Source: Firmicutes bacterium HGW-Firmicutes-7 (GTDB lineage: Bacteria > Bacillota > Clostridia > Lachnospirales > Vallitaleaceae). Taken from it: 64,000 nt of DNA. The DNA is taken from positions 44,240 through 108,239 of the forward strand of contig PGZO01000013.1 of NCBI GenBank assembly GCA_002841375.1, read 5' to 3'. The notes beneath the pieces were generated by a model that was not told the origin of the DNA, searched no databases, and was given only the letters and a program-made list of their open reading frames with translations. Position numbers and translations under genes: made by a program. Numbering within the stretch: the first letter of the stretch is position 1; each line of letters starts with the position of its first letter. Below are positions 9,146 to 17,380 of this stretch, piece by piece.

Positions 9146-9472
9146 TAAAGTACTCCTTTGTTTGCCTTTTATAGAAAAGTAAGATGTTCTAATTCTTATA
9201 CAACAGTTAGGGCCAAAACAAGTTATACCACCAGATTACATATTGTGGCATAAGTAAGATGTAGTGCCAAAACAAGCGTTCGACCAAGTTGTATATTGTG
9301 GCAAAAGTAAGATGTTCTAATTCTTACACAATTTAGTGCCAAAACAAGCGTTCGACCAAGTTGTATATTGTGGCAAAAGTAAGATGTTCTAATTCTTACA
9401 CAACATATAGTGATGGTTAAAGCATCCATCACTATATGTTGTGTAAGAAAGAACAGCTATATACTTTTGCCA
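9146..9472. other. Repeat-filled gap between aroK and aroQ
   Basis: Nearly all of this 327-base gap is made of repeat copies, described under 9175-9374 and 9369-9475. A frame on the minus strand translates into a repeating peptide only because the DNA repeats; I do not count it as a gene. Confidence 0.7.
9175..9374. repeat. Imperfect tandem repeat, about 72 bp unit
   Basis: Three consecutive copies share AAGTAAGATG at their start and, in the better-preserved copies, AAAACAAGCGTTCGACCAAG near their end, closing with TATTGTGGC. Anchored on the G of AAGTAAG the copies begin at 9179, 9254 and 9307, with the next element at 9379, giving periods of 75, 53 and 72 bases; the 53-base copy has lost its AATTCTTACACAA segment. 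The same AAGTAAG-GTTCTAATTCT block heads the repeats at 63826-64000. Confidence 0.85.
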
Positions 9473-9475
9473 CTA
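9369..9475. repeat. Long perfect hairpin element, MITE-like
   Basis: Arms beginning TTCTTACACAACATATAG pair over 24 bases without mismatch around the loop TTAAAGCAT, then continue through GTTCT/AGAAC with a two-base bulge, and the outermost ends repeat as TGGCAAAAGTA and TACTTTTGCCA. The whole inverted repeat is about 105 bases and its right end overlaps the aroK stop codon (9473-9475). It carries no gene. It could act as a terminator for aroK or be a miniature mobile element; the second copy of the sequence family at 63.8 kb favours the latter. Confidence 0.75.
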
Positions 9476-9973
9476 CAATATAGAAATGATTTCTTCTACT
9501 ACGTTTTCTATGCTTTTACCGGTTGTTTGAATGATAATGTTTGCGGCATTTAAGTAATTTGCTTCTCTTTGATCAAGTAGCTTTCTTATTTTATCTTCAA
9601 CATTGTCTTCCCTTAAAAGTGGTCTTTGTTCATCATCTTTTAAATTTTCTATGATTTGCTCACTGTTAGCATGCAAGAAAACTACTGTACCAATTTCTTT
9701 AAGTATTGATCTATTTTCTTCCGATAACACAACACCCCCACCTGTAGAAATAACGTTATTATCTTTATTTAGTTGTTTCTTTAAGTGCAGTGTCTCTATT
9801 TGCCTAAAGTACTCTTCTCCCTTTTGTTCAAAGATTTCTTTAATAGTTATTCCTTCACTTTGTTCAATTTCTATGTCCATATCCAACCAATTAAGCTTCA
9901 GCTGTTGCGCTAATATCTTACCAATCGTTGATTTGCCACTTCCCATAAATCCAATTAAAATAACATTTCGCAT
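9473..9973 (-). CDS. aroK: Shikimate kinase
   Basis: Phosphorylates shikimate with ATP at the 3-hydroxyl. The 166-residue product has the Walker A loop GFMGSGKST (residues 8-16), the shikimate-binding stretch WLDMDIEIEQSEG and STGGGVVLSEENRS, plus the lid DDEQRPLLRE. Length is normal. Its stop codon is the last base triplet of the MITE-like hairpin, so the element inserted immediately behind the gene without damaging it. aroE lies 23 bases upstream. Confidence 0.95.
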   Translation of the reverse strand: MRNVILIGFMGSGKSTIGKILAQQLKLNWLDMDIEIEQSEGITIKEIFEQKGEEYFRQIETLHLKKQLNKDNNVISTGGGVVLSEENRSILKEIGTVVFLHANSEQIIENLKDDEQRPLLREDNVEDKIRKLLDQREANYLNAANIIIQTTGKSIENVVEEIISIL

Positions 9974-9996
9974 ACGATCACCATCACTTTATATTT

Positions 9997-10863
9997 TTAT
10001 CTTGAATAAATATAGTCATTAAATAACTTAAAGCATTTTTCAATTATTGGCTGTGGAATAATTACATCGTGCCATATTTCAAAAGCTTTAACGGCTTGAT
10101 AATATAACATACCTAACCCGTTTAATGTTTTTACCCCGTTCTCTCTAGCTAAACTTAAAAATCTTGTCTCACTTGGATTGTAAATAGCATCTATAGCCCA
10201 TTCTAAGTTTCTAAAAAATGTACTTTCACCAATTGGCGTTTCTTTAATGTTTGGATACATCCCTATGGAAGTGGTTTGAATACAAATATTCGCTTCCTTA
10301 AGCTTTAGCACTTCAGCATAGTCTTGTACCTCAATTTCAATATTAAAATACTGTTGAATTGTATTTTTCAAAGCCTCTGCCTTATCAAGCGTACGATTTA
10401 CTATAATAAGTTTTTTCGCCTTCTGCTCTGCACACACAACTGATATAGCCTTAGCAGCACCACCTGCACCTAAAATACACACTACTTTATCCTCAAAAAA
10501 TACACCCTCATTTTGGCAGGATGTTAAAAAACCTGCTGCATCTGTATTATAACCAAATACCTGATCATCTGAATACTTTAATGTATTGGCAGCTCCGATA
10601 ATTTTAGCTCGTTGATCTAGTACATCAATAAAGGATAAAACATCTACTTTGTATGGCACTGTAATATTATTTCCAATTAAACTTAATGCCTTCGCTCCAA
10701 TTATTGCTCCTTCAAGCCTCCCTTTTTCAACATGAAAGGGAACGTACACCATATTGATTCCCATATGCTCTGCAAATAAGTTTTGAATAAAGGGTGACAT
10801 CGTATGCTCAACAGGATTCCCTATTAATCCTAGCGTTTTCGTCTTACCATTAATACTATTCAT
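9997..10863 (-). CDS. aroE: Shikimate dehydrogenase
   Basis: Reduces 3-dehydroshikimate to shikimate with NADPH. The 288-residue product shows the substrate pocket GLIGNPVEHTMSPFIQN, the catalytic Lys motif GNNITVPYK, the Rossmann loop ILGAGGAAKAISVV, VNRTLDKAE for NADP binding and the C-terminal NGLGMLYYQAVKAFEIWHD. Its 5' end overlaps the upstream HAD phosphatase gene by eight bases, indicating translational coupling. Confidence 0.95.
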   Translation of the reverse strand: MNSINGKTKTLGLIGNPVEHTMSPFIQNLFAEHMGINMVYVPFHVEKGRLEGAIIGAKALSLIGNNITVPYKVDVLSFIDVLDQRAKIIGAANTLKYSDDQVFGYNTDAAGFLTSCQNEGVFFEDKVVCILGAGGAAKAISVVCAEQKAKKLIIVNRTLDKAEALKNTIQQYFNIEIEVQDYAEVLKLKEANICIQTTSIGMYPNIKETPIGESTFFRNLEWAIDAIYNPSETRFLSLARENGVKTLNGLGMLYYQAVKAFEIWHDVIIPQPIIEKCFKLFNDYIYSR

Positions 10864-11374
10864 TCTTTTTTCCTGCCTTTAAATACATTTTAAAAATTTT
10901 CTTTTCGGTTGAGCGCTTGATTTTTGTTATCCATTCTTCCCTTTCTACAATTGGCGTGACTAAGATGGTCATAACACCTAAACGATTGCCTCCCCATACG
11001 TCAGTAAATAACTGATCTCCAATGAAAACACTATTGTTAATCTCAGTTCCCATAAGGCTCATTGCTTTTCGAAGATTTCGTCTCATCGGCTTTAACGCCT
11101 TTGCTACTGCAAAAACCTTTAACCGCTCGTTAAATTTAAATACTCTTGTTTCACTATTATTAGAAACCAAACATATTTTAAAGCCTTGCGCTTTTAATTC
11201 AGTAAATAAATCTATAATTTCTTTAGTAGGGTGCGCTACATCGAAGGGTACTAGCGTATTATCAATATCAAACATCAGACCTTCATAGCCTTCAGTTCTT
11301 AGTTTCGTATAATCAACGTCAAATATTGAGTTGTAAAAAGCAGAGGGGAAAAATCTTTCAAACATATTTGTCAC
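10856..11374 (-). CDS. yqeG: YqeG family HAD-IIIA phosphatase
   Basis: A haloacid-dehalogenase phosphatase of the YqeG/YrbI-like class; the substrate in bacteria is not firmly known. The 172-residue protein has the nucleophile motif LMFDIDNTLVPFD, motif II LVSNNSE, a Lys in KALKPMRRNLRKA and motif III FIGDQLFTDVWGGNRLG. Length and motifs match the family. In many Firmicutes yqeG directly precedes aroE, as here. Confidence 0.9.
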   Translation of the reverse strand: MTNMFERFFPSAFYNSIFDVDYTKLRTEGYEGLMFDIDNTLVPFDVAHPTKEIIDLFTELKAQGFKICLVSNNSETRVFKFNERLKVFAVAKALKPMRRNLRKAMSLMGTEINNSVFIGDQLFTDVWGGNRLGVMTILVTPIVEREEWITKIKRSTEKKIFKMYLKAGKKNE

Positions 11375-11578
11375 CTTTCTTTCGAAGTTTCATTTTAGAC
11401 TCGGATCGTTCTAGATAAGCAACGTCCATAACCTTCTATTATTATATACTTAGTTTTCCTTTTGAGTAAAATATAAATCAAAGTCATTATAACAATTTTG
11501 GAATATATATACAATCTTTTTTTAAGTAATGGGTTTGGTTATAGGTTGATTTCAGTAATTCCACTAAGCGTTCTTAGC

Positions 11579-11609
11579 AAAAAAATGACTGGCTAAATGA
11601 TCGCCAGTC
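11579..11609 (-). terminator. Terminator of the type IV pilus operon
   Basis: On the minus strand GACTGGC (11603-11609) pairs with GCCAGTC (11587-11593) and is followed by ATTTTTTTGC. It stands seven bases beyond the stop of the last pilus gene. Confidence 0.85.
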
Positions 11610-11616
11610 GAGGGTA

Positions 11617-12192
11617 TTATTTATTTCTAAACTTCACTTGAGTTTGAACCGATAAGTCAGAATCTTTCTTATCCAATTGAAACTTAATTTCTAGTGATCT
11701 TGCCTCCGCAAAATTCTCATTGCTTGTTGAATCATTTTTCCCGGGCCTGAAGGTCATTGCCGTAATGTTTTTTACAAAAATACCATAATCAGTGGGGTCT
11801 ATTAAATCATTATAAGTAGATGTACTATATGAGACAATGCTGTTGTTTTCCAATGTATAAATATGATATAAACTTGATCCATCTTCTTCAATCGTCTCAA
11901 AAGCGATGAAGTCTCCAGTATTGTTAAGTGCTACAGCATTAACGGAAGTCATTTGGCTGGTGCCTTGATCAATATGTGAAACGCCGGTTGATTCCATTGC
12001 AATCTTTGCCATTTGATTCAGTGCTAGCTGGGCTTCGTACTGTAAATCAATAATATTCTTGGTTGATTCGTAGCTTTTTATATGTATCATTAAAAAGCTG
12101 GCAATCGCTGCAGTAATTGTCCCAGCAATTAAAACAGCCACCATCATTTCTACAACAGTGAAGCCAGCATTATTTTGAATTCTTCGATGCAT
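11617..12192 (-). CDS. Minor pilin with type III signal (PilW/PulJ-like)
   Basis: A prepilin whose leader MHRRIQNNAG is followed by FTVVEMMVAVLIAGTITAAIASFL, with cleavage expected after the Gly and the conserved Glu at +5. The 191-residue product then has a mostly beta C-terminal domain without cysteines. I start it at the ATG at 12190-12192, where GGGAGGATT lies upstream and the preceding gene ends one base earlier; a longer frame overlaps that gene. By position, last in the pilus operon, it is probably a minor pilin acting in priming or at the tip. Confidence 0.82.
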   Translation of the reverse strand: MHRRIQNNAGFTVVEMMVAVLIAGTITAAIASFLMIHIKSYESTKNIIDLQYEAQLALNQMAKIAMESTGVSHIDQGTSQMTSVNAVALNNTGDFIAFETIEEDGSSLYHIYTLENNSIVSYSTSTYNDLIDPTDYGIFVKNITAMTFRPGKNDSTSNENFAEARSLEIKFQLDKKDSDLSVQTQVKFRNK

Positions 12193-12193
12193 A

Positions 12194-12688
12194 TTAATCA
12201 ATCCTCCCTGTAAGCTTAACAATTTCAACAGTAAATTGCTTACCATTCACTGTATTTTCAAGGACGTATTTTCCTGCACCATTTGCTCCTGACACATTTT
12301 TCACTTCTCCAGTAGCAGCATCAAATCGAATTTTAACGCCCGCCACGTCCACTAAGTTCGTTGGCTCTGAAGCCAAATAAACATTTACATCAATATCTTT
12401 ACTTAATTCAATTTTTTTAACAGTCTTCCCATCTGATAAATCAATTATTTCATATGTGTAATGATGATCAGTATACGACCATACCAATTCATAGGTATGG
12501 ATATCCGATATCGTTTTGTCTCGTAGAAGCCGTAGATCAGCTCGATACTGGCTAGCATGAGAATCCACTCTTGCGCTAAAGACAATATTCACAGAATAAT
12601 ATGCCATTCCTATAGCAACAGAAATTATTACGAACACAATCATTAATTCCATCATTGTAAATCCGTCTTCATTTTGCAATAACTTCAC
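12194..12688 (-). CDS. Minor pilin with type III signal (FimT/GspH-like)
   Basis: The 164-residue protein begins MKLLQNEDG, then FTMMELMIVFVIISVAIGMAYY: a short charged leader, Gly before the cleavage site and Glu at +5, as recognised by a prepilin peptidase. The rest is a beta-rich pseudopilin domain (YTYEIIDLSDGKTVKKIEL). Likely a low-abundance pilin subunit. It lies between the large PilX-like gene and the last minor pilin, all in one operon. Confidence 0.82.
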   Translation of the reverse strand: MKLLQNEDGFTMMELMIVFVIISVAIGMAYYSVNIVFSARVDSHASQYRADLRLLRDKTISDIHTYELVWSYTDHHYTYEIIDLSDGKTVKKIELSKDIDVNVYLASEPTNLVDVAGVKIRFDAATGEVKNVSGANGAGKYVLENTVNGKQFTVEIVKLTGRID

Positions 12689-12712
12689 CTAAGCCAGCCT
12701 CCTCTCCTTGGA

Positions 12713-15283
12713 TTAATTTATCTTCCAATTTTTTATGTTTACTAAGTCCTTATATGCATGTTTAATATTACTATTGTTTACATCCTCAACCGTAGCAGGC
12801 TCATTAAAAACAATCATCTTTCCTATCGAACCTTTTAGTAGTAACTTACGAAGTTCCGTATGATTTCTTATAAAACGTGCTAAGTATTTGACAGAGGCTT
12901 CGTCATTATTATGAAACGTACTATTTCCGCCCCTTACTTCTATCTTTCCTCCAGCAATAATTGACCCCGTAAAATTTACGTCCCCATCAATAACAACATC
13001 TCCTTGGGTAATAATCATTCCTTGATAATACCCCGGTGTTGCGCCATCTGGGTATATATTTGTATAATTAGGAATAGAACTTCCAGCTCCGACACCAACC
13101 AATCTATAGTTCTTTCTCGTTTCACTTGTAAGGGTATCAGGATTGGATATATATAAAATTTCTCTTGCTTGTTCATTTAATTCAGTAGCAAAAACATAAT
13201 CAACAAGTTGAGATTCGATATATGTCGTACCGGTTGTATTATGTACATGATCGTTTATGATGTTATAGTCATCTCCCGGAAAAGGTATATTACGCTCAAT
13301 ATAATTGCCAGCTTCATCATAATCATCCTCTTCAATAATTCTTCTGCTAGTGTTGTATACATAATAAATAAAATCGTCTTTTATTTTTCTCCACAAAGTG
13401 GCAAATTCAGTCGGATTACTAGGGCCATTTTCTAATTTATTATTGATGCCATCATTTGAAACAATTGTACCTAATCCATACTTATAATTCTGTATATTTA
13501 ATGATGAAACATTTCCAATATCAATGATAGGTACGTCCTCATTGTAATCGGGATAATTTGAAACTTCAAGCAAATAATCCGCCTTATCTCTATAATTAAA
13601 ATAGGTTACTTCACCTGGTGTAGATTTTGTTTCACCAAAAACGAGTTCAATCCCATTGGTTGCTGTTTCTTTGTACGTATTGGTATCATCAAATTTACTA
13701 TCTCCCAGAAGCATTGGCAACGAATAAGCAACATAATTCTCTTTTATTGATACACTTTCACCTGTTTGATAAGGCCAATAATCTGGATTTCCTGAACCGT
13801 GTATATTAATATATGATGTGCCCGGTATCCATACGCCTGCTTGAGATTCATCGAATTTATTGGCATTGAATTTATCGGGATTCGTTACAACATTTCCCTT
13901 TCCCCAAAGATTAGGATTATACCACAAATAATTTAGGTTACCTAGCTCTGGCATCTCTCCCGAAATCTTGATGGATGCATCTGAAAGCGCTGCATTAATA
14001 ACGATAGCAGAGCTATTATAATGTTTGGTTTGTCCTTCTTCGTCTTCAGGAATGTCCGCAACCGTCCCATCAGAAATTCCATAGTAACTTCCAATAATAT
14101 TAATAGAACTCTTTTCTGCATTTAACTCTAAATCATCTTTCGTGTAGAGATTCCCATTGATGATATCAATACTCGAGTCATGCCCATTTGTCGTTGACAA
14201 GGTGTTGCAATAAACTAAGCCATCTCTTACAATTAGGCGATCGCTATCTGCCATGGTCTGGATATAGGCTCTAGTAACTAAATCACCATATACTAAAACT
14301 TCTCCCGCATCAATCATAATACCACTTTCATCGTATTTCGGTTCGCCAGTTGGCTCATTTTTATAACTACCTAAAGCGTATATATCTCCATTTACAGTTA
14401 CATTTGTTTGATCAGTAAAGAAAATATCCGTATTTGAAACGAATGCATTTTGCCAAATAGGGTTATCTTCAACCTTAATTGTATTATCAATCACTTTGAC
14501 TGGATATAAGCTTTCCGGTGCATTAACAACAATATCCACTTGAATATTTTTTTCAGTTCTATTCTCATAAATAAATTGGGAATTGATATCACTAATAATA
14601 AAAGTACTATCCTCAGCTGAAACATTAAATGGCGTAATAACACCCCTTACCTCTACCACACTAGGATTCCCATTGTATTCCAGTCCATCGACTTGGTTTA
14701 TCTGATAAGCGATTTCACGTAAGGAGGTATCCACTATTGAAGCAACATTATATTTATTATTAAACTCTTCCATAAATTCTTTTTTAAAATGACGATCTAA
14801 TTGTTTGCCAAGGACTATTTCATCTAACTGCTTATCCATTGGTACAAATTCTCCATTGTTTAAATAAAATTTAGCATATTCAGTCCCATCTTTAATTCCT
14901 TGCGTTTCCTGAAAGGTCCTTCCACTTATCGGGTCTGTAAGTGTTGTAAATGGATGTACTTCTCCTACATATTCTGGTTCTATGTCTGGATCAATAATTA
15001 CAGCAGTCGTTTGAAGATAAGCAAGCAATGCTCTTCTATATATATCCGTATCTGTTTTTGCAATTTCTAGTGTATCCTCCACCATTGAACCTACTAATGC
15101 ATAGACTTCGTCTATGCCAGATTCAGAATAATACAAGGTTTTTTTGGCTCTATTATCATTATACTTCATATTAATATTCATAAAGGTCATAGATAGCATA
15201 GCAGTACCTAATACAGTTAGAACTGCTGCCATAATAATGACCATCAATAATGTTGAGCCTTTTTCATTGAATAGTATCTTCAT
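12713..15283 (-). CDS. Very large PilX-like minor pilin, possible tip protein
   Basis: This 856-residue protein has a PilX-like N-terminus (MKILFNEKGSTLLMVIIMAA, then a second half of the hydrophobic helix ending near residue 33, and YYSESGIDEVYALV), but a very long extracellular part. The region about 285-420 has short beta repeats with NGDIYALGS, GLVYCNTLS and INGNLYTKDDL, and about 770-800 has IDGDVNFTGSIIAGGKIEVRGG, like the beta-solenoid strands of bactofilin-type domains. Normal PilX proteins are under 250 residues, so an adhesive tip role is plausible but inferred. The classical Glu at +5 is absent, as in many PilX/PilK-type proteins. Confidence 0.75.
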   Translation of the reverse strand: MKILFNEKGSTLLMVIIMAAVLTVLGTAMLSMTFMNINMKYNDNRAKKTLYYSESGIDEVYALVGSMVEDTLEIAKTDTDIYRRALLAYLQTTAVIIDPDIEPEYVGEVHPFTTLTDPISGRTFQETQGIKDGTEYAKFYLNNGEFVPMDKQLDEIVLGKQLDRHFKKEFMEEFNNKYNVASIVDTSLREIAYQINQVDGLEYNGNPSVVEVRGVITPFNVSAEDSTFIISDINSQFIYENRTEKNIQVDIVVNAPESLYPVKVIDNTIKVEDNPIWQNAFVSNTDIFFTDQTNVTVNGDIYALGSYKNEPTGEPKYDESGIMIDAGEVLVYGDLVTRAYIQTMADSDRLIVRDGLVYCNTLSTTNGHDSSIDIINGNLYTKDDLELNAEKSSINIIGSYYGISDGTVADIPEDEEGQTKHYNSSAIVINAALSDASIKISGEMPELGNLNYLWYNPNLWGKGNVVTNPDKFNANKFDESQAGVWIPGTSYINIHGSGNPDYWPYQTGESVSIKENYVAYSLPMLLGDSKFDDTNTYKETATNGIELVFGETKSTPGEVTYFNYRDKADYLLEVSNYPDYNEDVPIIDIGNVSSLNIQNYKYGLGTIVSNDGINNKLENGPSNPTEFATLWRKIKDDFIYYVYNTSRRIIEEDDYDEAGNYIERNIPFPGDDYNIINDHVHNTTGTTYIESQLVDYVFATELNEQAREILYISNPDTLTSETRKNYRLVGVGAGSSIPNYTNIYPDGATPGYYQGMIITQGDVVIDGDVNFTGSIIAGGKIEVRGGNSTFHNNDEASVKYLARFIRNHTELRKLLLKGSIGKMIVFNEPATVEDVNNSNIKHAYKDLVNIKNWKIN

Positions 15284-15298
15284 AGAAGTTTCACCCCT

Positions 15299-16135
15299 CT
15301 ACTCATCAATCTTCGTTGCAGACATTTCTTCAACTACGATTTCTGTAGCATCTGCTTTTACTTTAAGGATCTGTACTGTAATGACATATATTTTATCCGT
15401 AACAGCACTCCCTTCTTGTAGGTTGTTGTATTTTGCATAGTTAATGCCATCAATTTCTAAATCCATCGTATTCATAGCACTTTTATAAATATATAACTCA
15501 ACAGTTGTGGCCGTAGCATTGTCTACAGTTATCTTCGTATCAATGTTAGAACTGCCACAGTTAATTTTAATTGCATAATGATTGTTTGAAATCGTTTGGT
15601 TTGATGACGTTATTAAACCTTCACTCGAAGTAAATAGACTATTTATTGATGCATAAGCGTGATCATCATCGTATGTAATAACGACTTCCCTACTTACGAT
15701 CCCTGAGGTGTCAGGATATAATGAAACAACCCCATCAAATTCAAACGCCACATCTATATCAGCATTTGAATAACTCGTAAGTGATGGATTGTCTTTATCA
15801 AACATAAGCTTCGCACTATATCCTTTCGGTATAGGTGGAAAACCTGAAATATTCACATCATCTGAATCTAATGTTCGTTCACCGTATGTATCTGTAGGCG
15901 CTGCAATAAAAAAATCCATTAGTTCTACTTCAGACTTAGCTTTTATATTTTCAACATATAGCTGTGCTAATTGGGTGACTTTTAATAGTTCCTTGGCTTC
16001 TGATGCATGTCTTAAAGAACCAGTAAAAACGAAGGAAATAGGAACCACAATGATACCAACAATTGCAACGGTAATGATGGCTTCAATTAAGGTAAACCCA
16101 TTCACTTGGTTTAATACACCCTTAAGTTTTTTCAT
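15299..16135 (-). CDS. Minor pilin with type III signal (PulG/PilV-like)
   Basis: The leader MKKLKGVLNQVNG precedes FTLIEAIITVAIVGIIVVPI, with Glu at +5. The 278-residue product is longer than a major pilin and has a beta-rich C-terminal part. The ATG at 16133-16135 is used because AAAGGTGG lies just upstream; the GTG three codons earlier falls inside that site. It lies 11 bases after the PilO-like gene and is probably a minor pilin of the same system. Confidence 0.8.
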   Translation of the reverse strand: MKKLKGVLNQVNGFTLIEAIITVAIVGIIVVPISFVFTGSLRHASEAKELLKVTQLAQLYVENIKAKSEVELMDFFIAAPTDTYGERTLDSDDVNISGFPPIPKGYSAKLMFDKDNPSLTSYSNADIDVAFEFDGVVSLYPDTSGIVSREVVITYDDDHAYASINSLFTSSEGLITSSNQTISNNHYAIKINCGSSNIDTKITVDNATATTVELYIYKSAMNTMDLEIDGINYAKYNNLQEGSAVTDKIYVITVQILKVKADATEIVVEEMSATKIDE

Positions 16136-16146
16136 AATAACCACCT

Positions 16147-17370
16147 TTATTTAATATTCACGTTCCCTACCGATCTAACCAGTTTAAACCTTGGCTTTTC
16201 TTTATCTTCATACGATACCAATACGCTAAGTGGCATATCCGTATTATTAATAATTGTAGCATTGGCACCACTACTATCATCTTGACCATTTCTTTTGTTA
16301 CTGAGTACGACTAACTCTAAAGCATTACCTGGTTCAAAGGCAATGCCTTCTTCATAGTTTTTAGGATATTGATTCGAACCCGCTTTATAGCGGAAATAGT
16401 ATTTACCATTCCTTTGATTAAATTCAAATTGAACATCAATAAAATTGTTGTGATCAGCAAGTATGAGTGACGACGTATCTGTTCCGGCAGTTTGTCCAAT
16501 AGATACGGTTGTTTGATCAGCCGTGATAGGACTAAGCATCATAAAAAAATCTGATGCCTTGTCTTTTAAGGCACTTGCTTGTCCATCTCTTTTCTCAACA
16601 GAAAAATTGACGCCATATTCATCAAATGGCAAGAATACGCCTTCTTTTTGTATATCAAAAATTCCAAGATCAAGTAGCTCGGCTTCTCTATCTGCTGAAT
16701 ACAAGGCAAAGAATGACAGTTCAAAGTTGGCAGTAAGTTCGCCTGTTTCAGTATTACTTGATAAGGATAGATTATTTAAAACGGTTCTGTTTTTATAGTT
16801 TTGTCCATATAGATAATCCATTAAGTCCTTTAATTGACTATAGGATAAAACAGTCCCCGTTGCAACGGTACTTTTAACAGCAATTTCCTGGGTATTTAAA
16901 GCCTTATTATTAATATCTTCTGCATTCGTTTCTGTATTCGTTTCCGCGTCAGAGGTCTTTTCGGCTTCCTTCTTTACGTCTTGTGCTGATTCATTCTTAC
17001 GGTTTAAATCTATTTGTTCATCAAATACAGGTTGTAAAATGCTAAATGAAGCAGAGGGCATTTTAATGCCGATTGTTTTTTCCATATCATCTAACGTATA
17101 CAAGATTAATTCTTGTGTTAACCCAGCTGGTAGCTTCCCATCCATTTCTATAATTTGAAACTTTAATTTTTCGATACTTTTTAAATATTCTTCTTTTTTG
17201 TTAATATCTTGGGCAAGAACATTGTAGGTTGAAGTCAAATTATTCACTTCATTTTGCAGTTGATTGTTTTTTGCATCTAATTTTTTATAAGGAACCATAT
17301 AAAAAACCAAAAGCATTGAAACAATTAATATAAAAGAAACAACCTTTATATTTTTTTCAGATATATTCAT
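16147..17370 (-). CDS. pilO: PilO-like inner-membrane alignment protein
   Basis: A single N-terminal membrane helix (VVSFILIVSMLLVFYMVPY, residues about 9-28) is followed by a coiled coil (DAKNNQLQNEVNNLTSTYNV) and LKFQIIEMDGKLPAGLTQEL, the layout of PilO, which with PilN links the cytoplasmic PilM ring to the pilus machine. At 407 residues it is about twice a proteobacterial PilO; an extra low-complexity segment rich in E, T and N (about 128-165) and a beta-rich C-terminal part account for this. It follows the PilM-PilN fusion by ten bases. Confidence 0.75.
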   Translation of the reverse strand: MNISEKNIKVVSFILIVSMLLVFYMVPYKKLDAKNNQLQNEVNNLTSTYNVLAQDINKKEEYLKSIEKLKFQIIEMDGKLPAGLTQELILYTLDDMEKTIGIKMPSASFSILQPVFDEQIDLNRKNESAQDVKKEAEKTSDAETNTETNAEDINNKALNTQEIAVKSTVATGTVLSYSQLKDLMDYLYGQNYKNRTVLNNLSLSSNTETGELTANFELSFFALYSADREAELLDLGIFDIQKEGVFLPFDEYGVNFSVEKRDGQASALKDKASDFFMMLSPITADQTTVSIGQTAGTDTSSLILADHNNFIDVQFEFNQRNGKYYFRYKAGSNQYPKNYEEGIAFEPGNALELVVLSNKRNGQDDSSGANATIINNTDMPLSVLVSYEDKEKPRFKLVRSVGNVNIK

Positions 17371-17380
17371 AATGCCCTCC

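Noticed and set aside
9223..9432. Minus-strand frame with a repeating peptide (CVRIRTSYFCHNIQLG pattern)
   Set aside because: The peptide repeat follows from the DNA repeats behind aroK; no ribosome binding site, and the frame is broken in the shortened copy.
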